Positions 9,255 through 18,743 are shown, counted from the first letter of the stretch. The stretch: 36,351 nt of DNA from Candidatus Nomurabacteria bacterium (GCA_943356675.1 CALRFQ010000008.1:1-36351); one strand, 5' to 3'. Translations and numbers: made by a program. Notes: generated from the letters alone by a model not told the origin.

Positions 9255-9538
9255 AGTTGAAATTGATTGCAATTCCGAATTGTATCCTTTAAAAGGATAC
9301 CGAATGCAATAATTCAGCTACACCATTCGCTGTGTAGGCAAAAAAAGCAGCCACAAAAGCACAGCTCAGAAGCCTGGGGTAATTATGCCCCGCCTAGTAC
9401 CTTTTTTGAGAATCATACCAGGCCCAGCAAACGAGGACCCTGGATGATTCATGAACCGCGGAGACTGCAGCTCCGCAAACCAAACCCAAGACTGTATGTC
9501 AGTCCACCGCGAAATTACGATTTTGCGGTGTTTTTTTT
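9255..9538 (+). ncRNA. Candidate free-standing structured RNA, family not recognised
   Basis: Strong promoter, multiple hairpins (9266-9310, 9318-9337, 9410-9450, 9458-9476, 9490-9504) and a terminal U-tract hairpin; no convincing protein. Confidence 0.65.
9505..9538 (+). terminator. Intrinsic terminator of the structured RNA
   Basis: CACCGCgAAATtacgATTTtGCGGTG followed by TTTTTTTT. Confidence 0.85.
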
Positions 9539-9593
9539 ATTATTTAATAGACTTTTTATTAAATTTTTGTATAATACATATGTTCTAGAGAAT

Positions 9594-9676
9594 GCGTCGG
9601 TGGTAGAGTGGTCTATTACAACAGACTGTAAATCTGTCGCCTCCGGGCTCCGAAGGTTCGAATCCTTCCCGACGCA
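9594..9676 (+). tRNA. tRNA-Tyr (GUA)
   Basis: Acceptor GCGTCGG/CCGACGC, anticodon arm ACAGA-CTGTAAA-TCTGT, long variable arm, T-arm GAAGGTTCGAATCCTTC. Confidence 0.95.
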
Positions 9677-9680
9677 CAAA

Positions 9681-9712
9681 ACAAAAAAAACGACATAAGT
9701 CGTTTTTTTTGT
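9681..9712 (+). terminator. Intrinsic terminator after tRNA-Tyr
   Basis: AAAAAACGACATAAGTCGTTTTTTTT. Confidence 0.8.
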
Positions 9713-9713
9713 T

Positions 9714-10010
9714 GCGTCGGAGAATGCCACATCTGTGGCATTCGAGAAGGATTCGAAAACCTTGAGTATATCGCACGGAGCGAAGCGAGTACGATACGAA
9801 AGGTGTACAGATTCTGTAAGAATCGAAATTCCTTCCGTGAAGGATTCGAAAAGCTTTTCCGTGTAGCTTTGCTACCGGAAAAGGTGTACAGATTCTGTAA
9901 GAATCGAAATTCCTTCCCGATACGAGAGGTGTACTGAACCTGTAAGGTTCGAAACTCCTTCCCAGCAACCAGAAAAGTACCCGTGACCGTAGGACAATAA
10001 ACTCCTTCCC
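9714..10010 (+). repeat. tRNA-Tyr 3' tail repeat array (degenerate tRNA-like modules)
   Basis: 38-nt exact direct repeat AAAGGTGTACAGATTCTGTAAGAATCGAAATTCCTTCC at 9799-9836 and 9880-9917; diverged copies at 9925-9963 and 9971-10010. Confidence 0.85.
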
Positions 10011-10014
10011 CATA

Positions 10015-10050
10015 CAAAAACCCGCCTACATATAGTAAGTGGGTTTTTAT
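10015..10050. terminator. Bidirectional intrinsic terminator
   Basis: AAAAACCCgCctacatatagtaaGtGGGTTTTT. Confidence 0.65.
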
Positions 10051-10067
10051 TTAGGCGAGAGTTTATA

Positions 10068-10727
10068 TCAATAATGTTTATAGACAATTTTGTCCATAAA
10101 ATTATAACCAACATAATAGCAAGCTGAGAAGTATGCAATACGAGCTACGGCTTGAAGAGGCTTAATCATATGATAATCCTTACTGAAGACTGAAAGTGAG
10201 ATCACAGTACCAATCTGAAAATGCGCTAAGGTATTTGTGAGATGCCATCCATCAGTAAGTCCAACTAAAGCTGTAGTACTAAACGGGAAGGCTCTACCTT
10301 CCTCTGGGTTGCCGTTTTTGTATTTATTATTACAGCTTTCTTGTAAGTTCCAAAAGTGCATTGAAGCATTTGGAAATCTAACAAAGAAGTATTCTGGATT
10401 ATTTGTCAGAATATCATGCGTATTTACGGTCATCCCTAAAGCAAACATGGTAAAAGAAATTATATGGAATCTTACCACTTCACTTTTGTCGGTAGACATT
10501 TTAAACCCGCACAATGGACTCAACACTTCATCACTATCATTTTTTCGTTCCAAATGTAAAACTCCTAATTTAGGCGTCTTTATAGAATAAAGGTGGAAAT
10601 TATTATGTTCACCTTTTACATTAGATATTTTAAATGCAGTCATTGCACCTAAAACTTCACAACTAACACTCTTTTGTGCTTTACAAAAAAATGATAAGAA
10701 CAGAATTGGTAATAAACTTAATTTCAT
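10068..10727 (-). CDS. Hypothetical membrane protein with Bacteroidota-like signal sequence
   Basis: MKLSLLPILFLSFFCKAQ signal; FPFSTTALVGLTDGWHLTNTLAHFQIG segment. Confidence 0.6.
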   Translation of the reverse strand: MKLSLLPILFLSFFCKAQKSVSCEVLGAMTAFKISNVKGEHNNFHLYSIKTPKLGVLHLERKNDSDEVLSPLCGFKMSTDKSEVVRFHIISFTMFALGMTVNTHDILTNNPEYFFVRFPNASMHFWNLQESCNNKYKNGNPEEGRAFPFSTTALVGLTDGWHLTNTLAHFQIGTVISLSVFSKDYHMIKPLQAVARIAYFSACYYVGYNFMDKIVYKHY

Positions 10728-10800
10728 GATGAAGGCTTATTATGATTTCATTAATCATAAACCTTTATATATATATATGCAAATATACTTTGACAATAAT

Positions 10801-10833
10801 CTAAAAACCCTAGGTATTACCTAGGGGTTTTTA
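10801..10833 (-). terminator. Intrinsic terminator after clpB
   Basis: AAAAACCCCTAGGTAATACCTAGGGTTTTT on reverse strand. Confidence 0.75.
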
Positions 10834-10834
10834 A

Positions 10835-13531
10835 TTACTTCGTATACGGACTTGGTTTTGCAATTTTTAGATTTGATTTCACTTTACCTTTTTTGAGTTC
10901 GATGACGAGTTCGTTATTCTTCAGTGTCACATAGACCACATCTCCTTTCTTCACACCTTTACCGATGATGAATGATGCTACAGGGTTAAGAATTTTATTT
11001 TGTATAAGTCTTCCTAGTGGGCGTGCGCCGTAGTGAGGATCGTAGCCTTCCTTTGCGAGGTAATTCATCGCATCATCTGACACATCAAGAATAATATCTT
11101 TACCAAGGAGGCGCTTACTGATCACTTGCATCTTGAGGTCCACAATGTGGCGAATAACTTCAGGTGAAAGTATGTCGAAGACGACAGTCTCATCGAGGCG
11201 GTTTAAGAATTCTGGGCGGAAGTAATCTTTCAAACTAGCAAGAACTTTATCTTTTGTATTGTTGTATTGCTCTTTCTCACTCTTCGCATTGAAGCCGAGA
11301 GTCTCCATCTTGTCGATATATTGTGAGCCGATGTTTGATGTGAGGATTATAATTGTATTCTTGAAGTTCACAACTCTACCCTTTCCATCTGTAAGGCGCC
11401 CTTCATCAAGCACTTGGAGAAGAATGTTGAATACTTCAGGGTGTGCTTTCTCCACTTCATCAAAGAGTATTACAGAGTATGGGCGGTGGCGTACTGCTTC
11501 TGTGAGCTGGCCTGATTCATCATGGCCCACATATCCTGGTGGTGAACCCACAAGCTTGGAAACGCTATGGCGCTCCATATACTCACTCATATCCACACGG
11601 ATTAGTGATTTCTCATCGTTGAACATAAATTCTGCTAGTGCCTTTGTAAGCTCAGTTTTACCTACGCCAGTAGGACCTAGGAAGATAAATGAACCGATTG
11701 GTTTGTTTGGGTCAGAAATCCCTGCACGGTTCCTGCGGACTACGTTTGCTACCTTTTCGATAGCTTCATTCTGGCCCACGACGCGCTTGCGAAGCTCATC
11801 TTCCATACGCATAAGTTTCTCGCGCTCTTCCTCAAGCATTTTCACAAGTGGAATTCCAGTCCAGCGCGCCACAACTTCTGCGATATCTTCTGCAGTAATT
11901 TCCTCTTTGAGTATTCGGCGAGACTTCTGAAGTTTCTTCAAACGAATTAATTTTGCATCCAAATCTTTCTTGAGTTGTGGAATTCTTCCGTAGCGGATCT
12001 CAGCTGCACGGCCAAGGTCGGCACGCATCTCAGCATTGTCGCCTTCTGTGCGAAGAGTTTCAAGTTCTTTCTTGATAGCACGAATACCCGCAAGAATATC
12101 TTTCTCATTATTCCACTTGAGTTCAAGCTCATGAGTCTTCTCTTTCAAATTTCCGATCTCTTTATCTATCTCTTTAATGCGAGCTTTTGTATCTTTGTTT
12201 TTAAGAGGGGTATTGGAATCACTCTCAAGTTCTTTCGCGAGAGCTTCCTTCTCGATTTCAAAACGCATTATCTTTCTGTGAGCTTCTTCAAGTGCTGGTG
12301 GCTTGTTCTCAAGCGCTATGCGAAGTGCTGACGAAGCTTCATCGATGAGGTCCACAGCTTTGTCTGGCAAGTAGCGATTTGTAATGTAGCGAGTAGAAAG
12401 CGACACCGCTGCGATAATCGCATCGTCTGTAATTCTTACGCCGTGGTAGATTTCATATTTTTCTTTAAGGCCACGGAGGATTGCCACAGTATCTTCTGTA
12501 TTTGGCTCATCCACATACACCGGCTGGAAACGGCGAGCAAGCGCAGGGTCCTTCTCTATATGCTTCTGAAACTCGTTTAGAGTAGTTGCACCGATCGCAC
12601 GGAGTTCACCACGAGCAAGCGCAGGCTTCAGCATATTGGAAGCATCAAGTGATCCTTCTGAACTTCCAGCTCCGACAATCGTATGAATCTCATCTATGAA
12701 AAGAATTATCTTACCATCTGCTTTTTCGATTTCTTTCATCATTCCGCGTAGGCGCTCCTCGAATTCTCCGCGGTACTTTGTGCCAGCGAGAAGAAGTCCA
12801 AGGTCGAGAGATACGACTTCTTTATCCTTCAGTGACTCAGGCACATCACCTTTCACGATTCTCTGAGCGAGAGCTTCCACTACAGCAGTCTTGCCAGTAC
12901 CAGCTTCACCGATGAGTATCGGATTATTCTTTGTACGGCGAGAAAGGATTTGCATAATGCGCATTATCTCCATGTCGCGGCCGATCACAGGATCGAGCTT
13001 GTCTTCACGAGCGAGCTTTGTGAGATTACGAGTGAACTTAGTAAGGAGCTTGGGCTTTTTACTTGATGCACTTTCTGTGACGTGCTCATTCTTCAGCATA
13101 TCTATAACTTCAAGCACACGCTCGCGATCAATTTTAAATTTTGAGAGTAATTCACGAGCTTCACCTGGAACTTCAAGAATAGAAATAAATAAATGCTCAG
13201 TTGAGACGAATTCATCTTTCATAGTTGCTGCCACTTTGCTTGATTCCTCGATAGCTTGTGCGAGATCTGGAGTAAGGTAAATCTGATACGATGGAGAAAC
13301 GGTGTTGCGATTCTCTGGAGATTCAATCATTTCAATTACATTGTCTGAAAGTAGCATTGTGTCTACCTCCATTTTGTCTAAAATAGAAATAATCATAGAA
13401 TCCTCCTGCACAAGAAGTGCTGTGAGTAGGTGCAATGAATTCACGTGGTTCTGTCCACGCTCAATAGCCAATTCGTGAGCTTTACGAATAGCTTCTTTGG
13501 CTTTAGTTGTGAAATGATTGAATGGTGGCAT
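10835..13531 (-). CDS. clpB: ClpB/ClpC-type AAA+ ATPase chaperone (ClpB favoured)
   Basis: Two AAA modules ([31 protein letters not shown]), long coiled-coil middle domain, N-terminal Clp repeats. Confidence 0.9.
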   Translation of the reverse strand: MPPFNHFTTKAKEAIRKAHELAIERGQNHVNSLHLLTALLVQEDSMIISILDKMEVDTMLLSDNVIEMIESPENRNTVSPSYQIYLTPDLAQAIEESSKVAATMKDEFVSTEHLFISILEVPGEARELLSKFKIDRERVLEVIDMLKNEHVTESASSKKPKLLTKFTRNLTKLAREDKLDPVIGRDMEIMRIMQILSRRTKNNPILIGEAGTGKTAVVEALAQRIVKGDVPESLKDKEVVSLDLGLLLAGTKYRGEFEERLRGMMKEIEKADGKIILFIDEIHTIVGAGSSEGSLDASNMLKPALARGELRAIGATTLNEFQKHIEKDPALARRFQPVYVDEPNTEDTVAILRGLKEKYEIYHGVRITDDAIIAAVSLSTRYITNRYLPDKAVDLIDEASSALRIALENKPPALEEAHRKIMRFEIEKEALAKELESDSNTPLKNKDTKARIKEIDKEIGNLKEKTHELELKWNNEKDILAGIRAIKKELETLRTEGDNAEMRADLGRAAEIRYGRIPQLKKDLDAKLIRLKKLQKSRRILKEEITAEDIAEVVARWTGIPLVKMLEEEREKLMRMEDELRKRVVGQNEAIEKVANVVRRNRAGISDPNKPIGSFIFLGPTGVGKTELTKALAEFMFNDEKSLIRVDMSEYMERHSVSKLVGSPPGYVGHDESGQLTEAVRHRPYSVILFDEVEKAHPEVFNILLQVLDEGRLTDGKGRVVNFKNTIIILTSNIGSQYIDKMETLGFNAKSEKEQYNNTKDKVLASLKDYFRPEFLNRLDETVVFDILSPEVIRHIVDLKMQVISKRLLGKDIILDVSDDAMNYLAKEGYDPHYGARPLGRLIQNKILNPVASFIIGKGVKKGDVVYVTLKNNELVIELKKGKVKSNLKIAKPSPYTK

Positions 13532-13564
13532 AATTTATTTTATATTTATATTATAATACAATAA

Positions 13565-14131
13565 TTACTGTGTGTCAACAGAAGGAGTAGCAGCAGATGC
13601 AGGTAGTGCTGGAGTTTCATTTGGCTTAAGTTCTGGCTTCTTCTCTTCCCCATTTATCTTTAGGATTGTGAATCCATTACCAAACTTCTTGAGGACCGTA
13701 GCAGGGAAATATTTATCTCCTAATTTAATTTTATAAGTTTTACTATTTTCAAGAATTATATTCTCTACCATTACCAAACCGACATCTGAGATAATTACTC
13801 CTTCACCTAGCGCTGGGGCAACCATTTCTTTACCTGTATTTGGATCTACGGGAATAGTGCCAGTAATATCTCCAGAATAAATAGCTACCACTACATTACC
13901 ATCTCCCACCACTGTACTATTTGAATCCTTGTCTTCTGCCTTCTTCTCTTCGGGTGCTGTTACTACATTGTTTATGGTTCTTTCTATCACTCTATTTATC
14001 GTTTGAGGTACTATCGGAGGGGCAACTTTCATAAGTGAAATAGAAACAATCCCCGTCGCAATTGAAATTACGAAAGAGAAAAGCATAGTTAGAAGTATTA
14101 GTTGCTGTTTGTTTAAATCTTTTAGATCCAT
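13565..14131 (-). CDS. Single-TM hypothetical protein with periplasmic PDZ/trypsin-like-leader resemblance
   Basis: 188 aa; N-terminal TM, then low-complexity linker and GEGVIISDVGLVMVEN segment. Confidence 0.55.
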   Translation of the reverse strand: MDLKDLNKQQLILLTMLFSFVISIATGIVSISLMKVAPPIVPQTINRVIERTINNVVTAPEEKKAEDKDSNSTVVGDGNVVVAIYSGDITGTIPVDPNTGKEMVAPALGEGVIISDVGLVMVENIILENSKTYKIKLGDKYFPATVLKKFGNGFTILKINGEEKKPELKPNETPALPASAATPSVDTQ

Positions 14132-14245
14132 CCCGTTAGAGATAGGAAGTCCAGAGACTTCCGTACCTTATTAAGTATTATAATATATTTACTATCGTAA
14201 CTTTTTCTAGTACCCCATAAGACATAACTACATATCTCTAACGGG
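14132..14245. mobile_element. MITE-like cassette with 13-bp inverted ends and ATCCAT direct flanks (alternative: invertible promoter)
   Basis: CCCGTTAGAGATA at 14132-14144 and TATCTCTAACGGG at 14233-14245; ATCCAT at 14126-14131 and 14246-14251. Confidence 0.5.
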
Positions 14246-14278
14246 ATCCATACAGATATTATAGCATACCCGTCAAAT

Positions 14279-15697
14279 CTATTTCCACTTATTATATTTC
14301 TCTAAAATCTTAGTTAAAATCTGTAAAACTTTCTTTACATCCCCTGCTTTTGTATCGCGTCCTATAGAGAAGCGAATACTTTCGTCTGTGAATTTTGAAC
14401 CACTCACTTTTCTAATTGCATTTATTACATGAGAGCTTTCTTCTTCATCCGTCTTGCATGCGCTCTTGTTCGACACCGCCACACCGTTTGCATCAAGTTC
14501 AATTACTAGTAGTTCATTTGAAATTCCTGCAACAGAAATATTTACATTATTTGGAATTCTGTTTTCTAAGTCTCCATTGATTTCAATCTTGTAGCCAGTT
14601 TTATTTTCAACATCCTTAATCCCTGTGAAAAATTCTTGTTGAAGCTTTCTTAATCTTTCGGACTCTTTCTCTTTAATTTTGTTTGTCTTCGCAAGTGCTA
14701 GAGCCATGCCTACTGCGCCGGCTACATTCTCTGTGCCAGCACGCAAGTGAAATTCTTGCCCTCCGCCATTTATAACAGGAACAAGCTCCACACTTCTTCT
14801 CTTATATAAAACTCCCATACCTTTCGGTCCGTAAATCTTCGCACCGTTAAAAGATAGTAAATCCACACCTAGTGCATCCATATTCCCAGTCTCCAAATAA
14901 TTCATTGCTTGGCAGGCATCTACATGAAAAAACGGAAAAAATGAATTCCCCGCTTTCGCGGCCTCACCCCCTGCCCCCTCTCCATTTACTTCGTGAATAG
15001 CGAGGGGAGAAATTCGAGATGCAATTGATTGCATTTTTCCCCTCTCTAAATTTGAAAAATTTGGGGAGGGGTTAGGGGTGGGGCGTGATTGTTTCCCAAT
15101 TTTTCTTGCACCTCTTACAACTTTCGCAATTTCTTTTATTGGCTGAATTGTTCCGATTTCATTATTCGCATACATTACGGAAACAAGCACTGTATTTTCT
15201 TTTATCGCTTCTTTGATATTTTTCTGATCTACAATTCCATTTGCTTCTACTCCGACATAAGTCACTTCCGCTCTGCCAGTTCTTTCTAACATCTTGCAAG
15301 TTTCTATCACCGCGGAGTGCTCAATATTCGTCGTTACGATATGTGGAATATTCGGAAGTCCGACTTCCGAATATTTATTTGCTATAAAATTTATAGTGCC
15401 TTCTATAGCAAGTGCGTCGCTTTCTGAACCTGAAGCTGTGAAAATAATTTCATCTGCATGCGCAAAAAGCTCCTTTGCAATATCCTTCCTTGCGTTCTCA
15501 AGAATTCTCCTTGCTTCCACACTTTGCTTGTGTAGCCCGCTCGGATTGGTATAATGCTCTAGGTTCACCTCCTCCATAGCCTTTAATACCCCCTTATCCA
15601 CCGGAGTTGCAGATGCATTATCCATATATATTAGGTTTTTCGGGAAGCCCAATTTCATAAGAACACTATAGCATAAACTGCAACAACATTTTAGCAA
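14279..15697 (-). CDS. Cysteine desulfurase (NifS/IscS family), with an internal low-complexity insertion
   Basis: YMDNASATPVDKGVLKAM, NPSGLHKQS, NIEHSAV, FFHVDACQA, SFNGAKIYGPKGMGVLY. Confidence 0.92.
   Translation of the reverse strand: MLKCCCSLCYSVLMKLGFPKNLIYMDNASATPVDKGVLKAMEEVNLEHYTNPSGLHKQSVEARRILENARKDIAKELFAHADEIIFTASGSESDALAIEGTINFIANKYSEVGLPNIPHIVTTNIEHSAVIETCKMLERTGRAEVTYVGVEANGIVDQKNIKEAIKENTVLVSVMYANNEIGTIQPIKEIAKVVRGARKIGKQSRPTPNPSPNFSNLERGKMQSIASRISPLAIHEVNGEGAGGEAAKAGNSFFPFFHVDACQAMNYLETGNMDALGVDLLSFNGAKIYGPKGMGVLYKRRSVELVPVINGGGQEFHLRAGTENVAGAVGMALALAKTNKIKEKESERLRKLQQEFFTGIKDVENKTGYKIEINGDLENRIPNNVNISVAGISNELLVIELDANGVAVSNKSACKTDEEESSHVINAIRKVSGSKFTDESIRFSIGRDTKAGDVKKVLQILTKILEKYNKWK
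14963..15083. repeat. Palindromic C/G-rich element inserted in frame within the cysteine desulfurase
   Basis: CTCACCCCCTGCCCCCTCTCC ... GGGGAGGGGTTAGGGGTGGGG inverted ends with inner hairpins; encodes RPTPNPSPNFSNLERGK...EGAGGEA. Confidence 0.85.
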
Positions 15698-15728
15698 AGA
15701 CCGTCCTTCCTAAAGTTTTTTAAAAAAA

Positions 15729-16724
15729 TTAATTTTTTACAACAATATCTCGATAGTCAATCCATTTTCGCCACGAATTGAAACCATCATAAATACCATC
15801 ATCACCTTCTAATTTTTCTAGGTTTGGATCGTATGTTTTTTCTTTGTAGGATTCACCATCGATTTTTAAATTAAACCAACTTCCAAAACGCTTTAGTAAA
15901 AATGGGTTATCATTTTCTTGCAAACTTTGATCAGGAGTATTGTCAGATGGATTTCTAAAAATCTTAAATGTGTGTCCTTGATACTCAAAGGTAACAGTCG
16001 GGAATAATTCTTCATTAAAAACTCGATCACGATTTAGAGTAGCATCTTCTGTAAGTATCTGTTTTTCTAAGGGGAAAATATAACCAATTGAAGATTCGTC
16101 TTGATATAAAGTATTACCTGTATTGATTTCACGATCTTTAAGTTGCTGAATAAGTTCTGGGTCTGCTTCACCACGCCTTTGAGTTTTAATATATTTTTTA
16201 TGAATTTCAGTAAGTAATTCCAATGTTGGTTCATCTGCAAAATCTTTATATAACTCCCCTTGGTATTCATTTGTGCGCATACGAGTTACAGGATTTTTAG
16301 TTTCCTTAACAAATACAAAATGAGCAAGAGACGTAGGGAAAAATACTGATCCATTCTTTTCTATCTTGTCCCAATCTGGCTCATTTAGTAAAATTGATTT
16401 TTTCCCAATTAATTTCATAACACCCTCTTTATTTAAAGGAGGAGAAATTAGTGTACTATCAGATAAAGCTAAAAGAGCTTCTTTTAAATTATTTTTGTCC
16501 CCAAGAACCATTTTTGCCTCGGGTGCAAAATCAACAATAGCATTTTTAAAATCCAAATTTTCTATTTTTGTAACATCAAGGTTTCTAACTAATTCCCTCA
16601 TTGTTTCAGGAGTTAATTTTTTTTCTGGAGTACCTCCTCCTGTGTCGTCAGGATTAGGACTTCTTTGCAGACTTTCCAATGCGTTGAATTTCATATTTAA
16701 ATAATACACCACTTGGCAATACAA
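15729..16724 (-). CDS. Hypothetical protein (likely start MKFNALESLQRSPNPDD)
   Basis: 331 aa ORF with good codon content; no family recognised. Confidence 0.7.
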   Translation of the reverse strand: MYCQVVYYLNMKFNALESLQRSPNPDDTGGGTPEKKLTPETMRELVRNLDVTKIENLDFKNAIVDFAPEAKMVLGDKNNLKEALLALSDSTLISPPLNKEGVMKLIGKKSILLNEPDWDKIEKNGSVFFPTSLAHFVFVKETKNPVTRMRTNEYQGELYKDFADEPTLELLTEIHKKYIKTQRRGEADPELIQQLKDREINTGNTLYQDESSIGYIFPLEKQILTEDATLNRDRVFNEELFPTVTFEYQGHTFKIFRNPSDNTPDQSLQENDNPFLLKRFGSWFNLKIDGESYKEKTYDPNLEKLEGDDGIYDGFNSWRKWIDYRDIVVKN

Positions 16725-16770
16725 GTCTAATATTGTAAAAAACGCTTAAGTAGTATATACTCTACCCTAT

Positions 16771-17217
16771 ATGAGTACTGAATTTATTGCTATTTTAATA
16801 CTTTCTGCAATTATTCTAATCCTGCTTGTTATGTTCATTCGCCTTGATATGCGCTTTAAGCGCCTTATGATGGGCACAGAGGCGAAAAATCTCGAAGAAG
16901 TGATGAATATCCTAGGTCACCATGTGGAGAAGCTAGAAGTCACCCAAAAGGAAATTAATGCTCATTTACTTAAAGTAGATGGCAGACTTGATAAAAGTAT
17001 CAGAAGTATAGTCACTTCCCGTTTCAACCCATTCCCTGATGCAGGTAGCAACCAAAGCTTCGCTATCGCACTATTAAACGATGAAGGAAATGGTGTAGTA
17101 CTTTCAAGTTTGTACGCACGCGACAGAATGAGTATCTTCGCAAAACCAATTGTAAAAAATTCTTCAACTCATGAACTTACAGAAGAAGAGGAAGAAGTTT
17201 TAAAGAAGGCAAAATAA
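16771..17217 (+). CDS. DUF4446 family protein
   Basis: N-terminal TM, SRFNPFPDAGSNQSFAIALLNDEGNGVVLSSLYARDRMSIFAKPI. Confidence 0.85.
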   Translation: MSTEFIAILILSAIILILLVMFIRLDMRFKRLMMGTEAKNLEEVMNILGHHVEKLEVTQKEINAHLLKVDGRLDKSIRSIVTSRFNPFPDAGSNQSFAIALLNDEGNGVVLSSLYARDRMSIFAKPIVKNSSTHELTEEEEEVLKKAK

Positions 17218-17230
17218 AAAATTAAATTAT

Positions 17231-18736
17231 ATGGAAAAATCCCCAACACAAACAAATACAATTGTAAGGCCACCTGTAGTGGTCGTTATGGGGCATGTGG
17301 ACCACGGAAAGTCTACCCTACTCGATTACATTCGTAAGACAAATATCGTAGACAAAGAAGCTGGAGGAATCACTCAGAATATTTCTGCATATGAAGTTAT
17401 GCATAAAGACGAAGCAGGGAAAGATAGGAAAATTACTTTCCTAGATACTCCAGGTCACGAAGCATTCTCAAAGATGCGTGCTCGTGGTGCTTCTGCTGCC
17501 GACATTGCTATCCTCGTAGTATCTGCAGAGGATTCTGTAAAAGCGCAAACTATCGAAGCTTGGAATACTATCATAGAAGCAAAGGTGCCATACATCGTGG
17601 CTATAAATAAAATCGACAAGCCAAATGCAAACTTAGAAAAGACTAAAATGGATCTCCTTGAGAAAGGAATTTATTTGGAGGGTCTAGGTGGAGACATACC
17701 TTTCGTACCTATCTCTGCAAAAGCTGGAACTGGTGTGGACGAATTACTCTCTATGATTCTTCTCGTTGCAGACCTCAATACATTTACAGGTAACGCGAAG
17801 ATAAATGCTACAGGAGTGATCATTGAGGCCAATCGTGACCCAAAGCGCGGAATATCTGCAACTGGCGTGATAAAAGATGGCACAATCAAGAGCGGAATGT
17901 ATGTAGTCGCAGGTGATGCTATAACTACAACTCGCATAATGGAGAACTTTCTTGGTAAGCCTGAGAAGCAAATGACTTTTTCATCCCCTATTCGTTTCGT
18001 CGGATTCGACAGCATGCCACCAGTAGGCGGAGTGTTCACAGCTTTTGATACAAAGAAAGAAGCAGAAGCTTTCCAGCTTGAAAATAAAAATATTGTGAAG
18101 AAAGTTTCAAAAGTTGATAGTAATTTCGCTGGCAAAACAATTCCAATAGTGATAAAGACAGATGTATCTGGATCATACGAAGCTCTAGAGAAAGAAATCG
18201 AGAAGATCAATACTCCTGAAATTTCTTTCCATATAATTTCTTCTGGTGTAGGAGCTATCGGTGACTACGATTTGAAAGCTGCAAACATCGATCCTGAGTC
18301 TATCGTGCTAGGCTTCAATGTAAAGCTCGAGCCAAATGCTCGCGACCTAAATGAAAGCCTTCATGTAAACATCCAGCAATTCGATATCATTTATAAACTT
18401 ATAGACTACTTAAAGGAAATCCACGAAGCACGAAGACCACGTCTTGAGATTACAGAAGTATCTGGATCTGCAAAGATTCTCAAAATTTTCAACGGCACAA
18501 AAGACAAGCAAATCGTTGGAGGTAAAATCCTAACTGGCAAAGTTTCCGTAGGCAACACTATCCGTGTAATGCGCCGAGATTTCGAAATCGGCCGTGGTAA
18601 GATTGTGGGACTTGAACAGAGTAAAATAAAGGCCACATTCGTAGAAGAAGGCACAGAGTGCGGAATACTTATTGAAACGAAAGTCGACATTGCACCAAGC
18701 GATGTGATAGAAGCATTTACTATAACTATTAAATAA
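17231..18736 (+). CDS. infB: Translation initiation factor IF-2 (short form)
   Basis: VVVMGHVDHGKSTLLDYIRKTNIVDKEAGGITQNISAYEV, DTPGHEAFSKMRARGA. Confidence 0.97.
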   Translation: MEKSPTQTNTIVRPPVVVVMGHVDHGKSTLLDYIRKTNIVDKEAGGITQNISAYEVMHKDEAGKDRKITFLDTPGHEAFSKMRARGASAADIAILVVSAEDSVKAQTIEAWNTIIEAKVPYIVAINKIDKPNANLEKTKMDLLEKGIYLEGLGGDIPFVPISAKAGTGVDELLSMILLVADLNTFTGNAKINATGVIIEANRDPKRGISATGVIKDGTIKSGMYVVAGDAITTTRIMENFLGKPEKQMTFSSPIRFVGFDSMPPVGGVFTAFDTKKEAEAFQLENKNIVKKVSKVDSNFAGKTIPIVIKTDVSGSYEALEKEIEKINTPEISFHIISSGVGAIGDYDLKAANIDPESIVLGFNVKLEPNARDLNESLHVNIQQFDIIYKLIDYLKEIHEARRPRLEITEVSGSAKILKIFNGTKDKQIVGGKILTGKVSVGNTIRVMRRDFEIGRGKIVGLEQSKIKATFVEEGTECGILIETKVDIAPSDVIEAFTITIK

Positions 18737-18743
18737 TTATTTT

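Noticed and set aside
9255-9538. Structured RNA as tmRNA (ssrA)
   Set aside because: GCAAAAAAAGCAGCC...TAA looks superficially tag-like, but there is no GTTCGA T-arm, no tRNA-like acceptor closure, and the peptide lacks an ALAA-type end.
9267-9698. 143-aa ORF on + strand
   Set aside because: Runs through the structured RNA, its terminator and tRNA-Tyr; coding is not credible.
9515-10138. Overlapping minus-strand ORFs (71, 142, 133, 88 aa)
   Set aside because: Antisense to tRNA-Tyr and its tail repeats; repeated peptides such as EFRFLQNLYTF are by-products of the DNA repeats.
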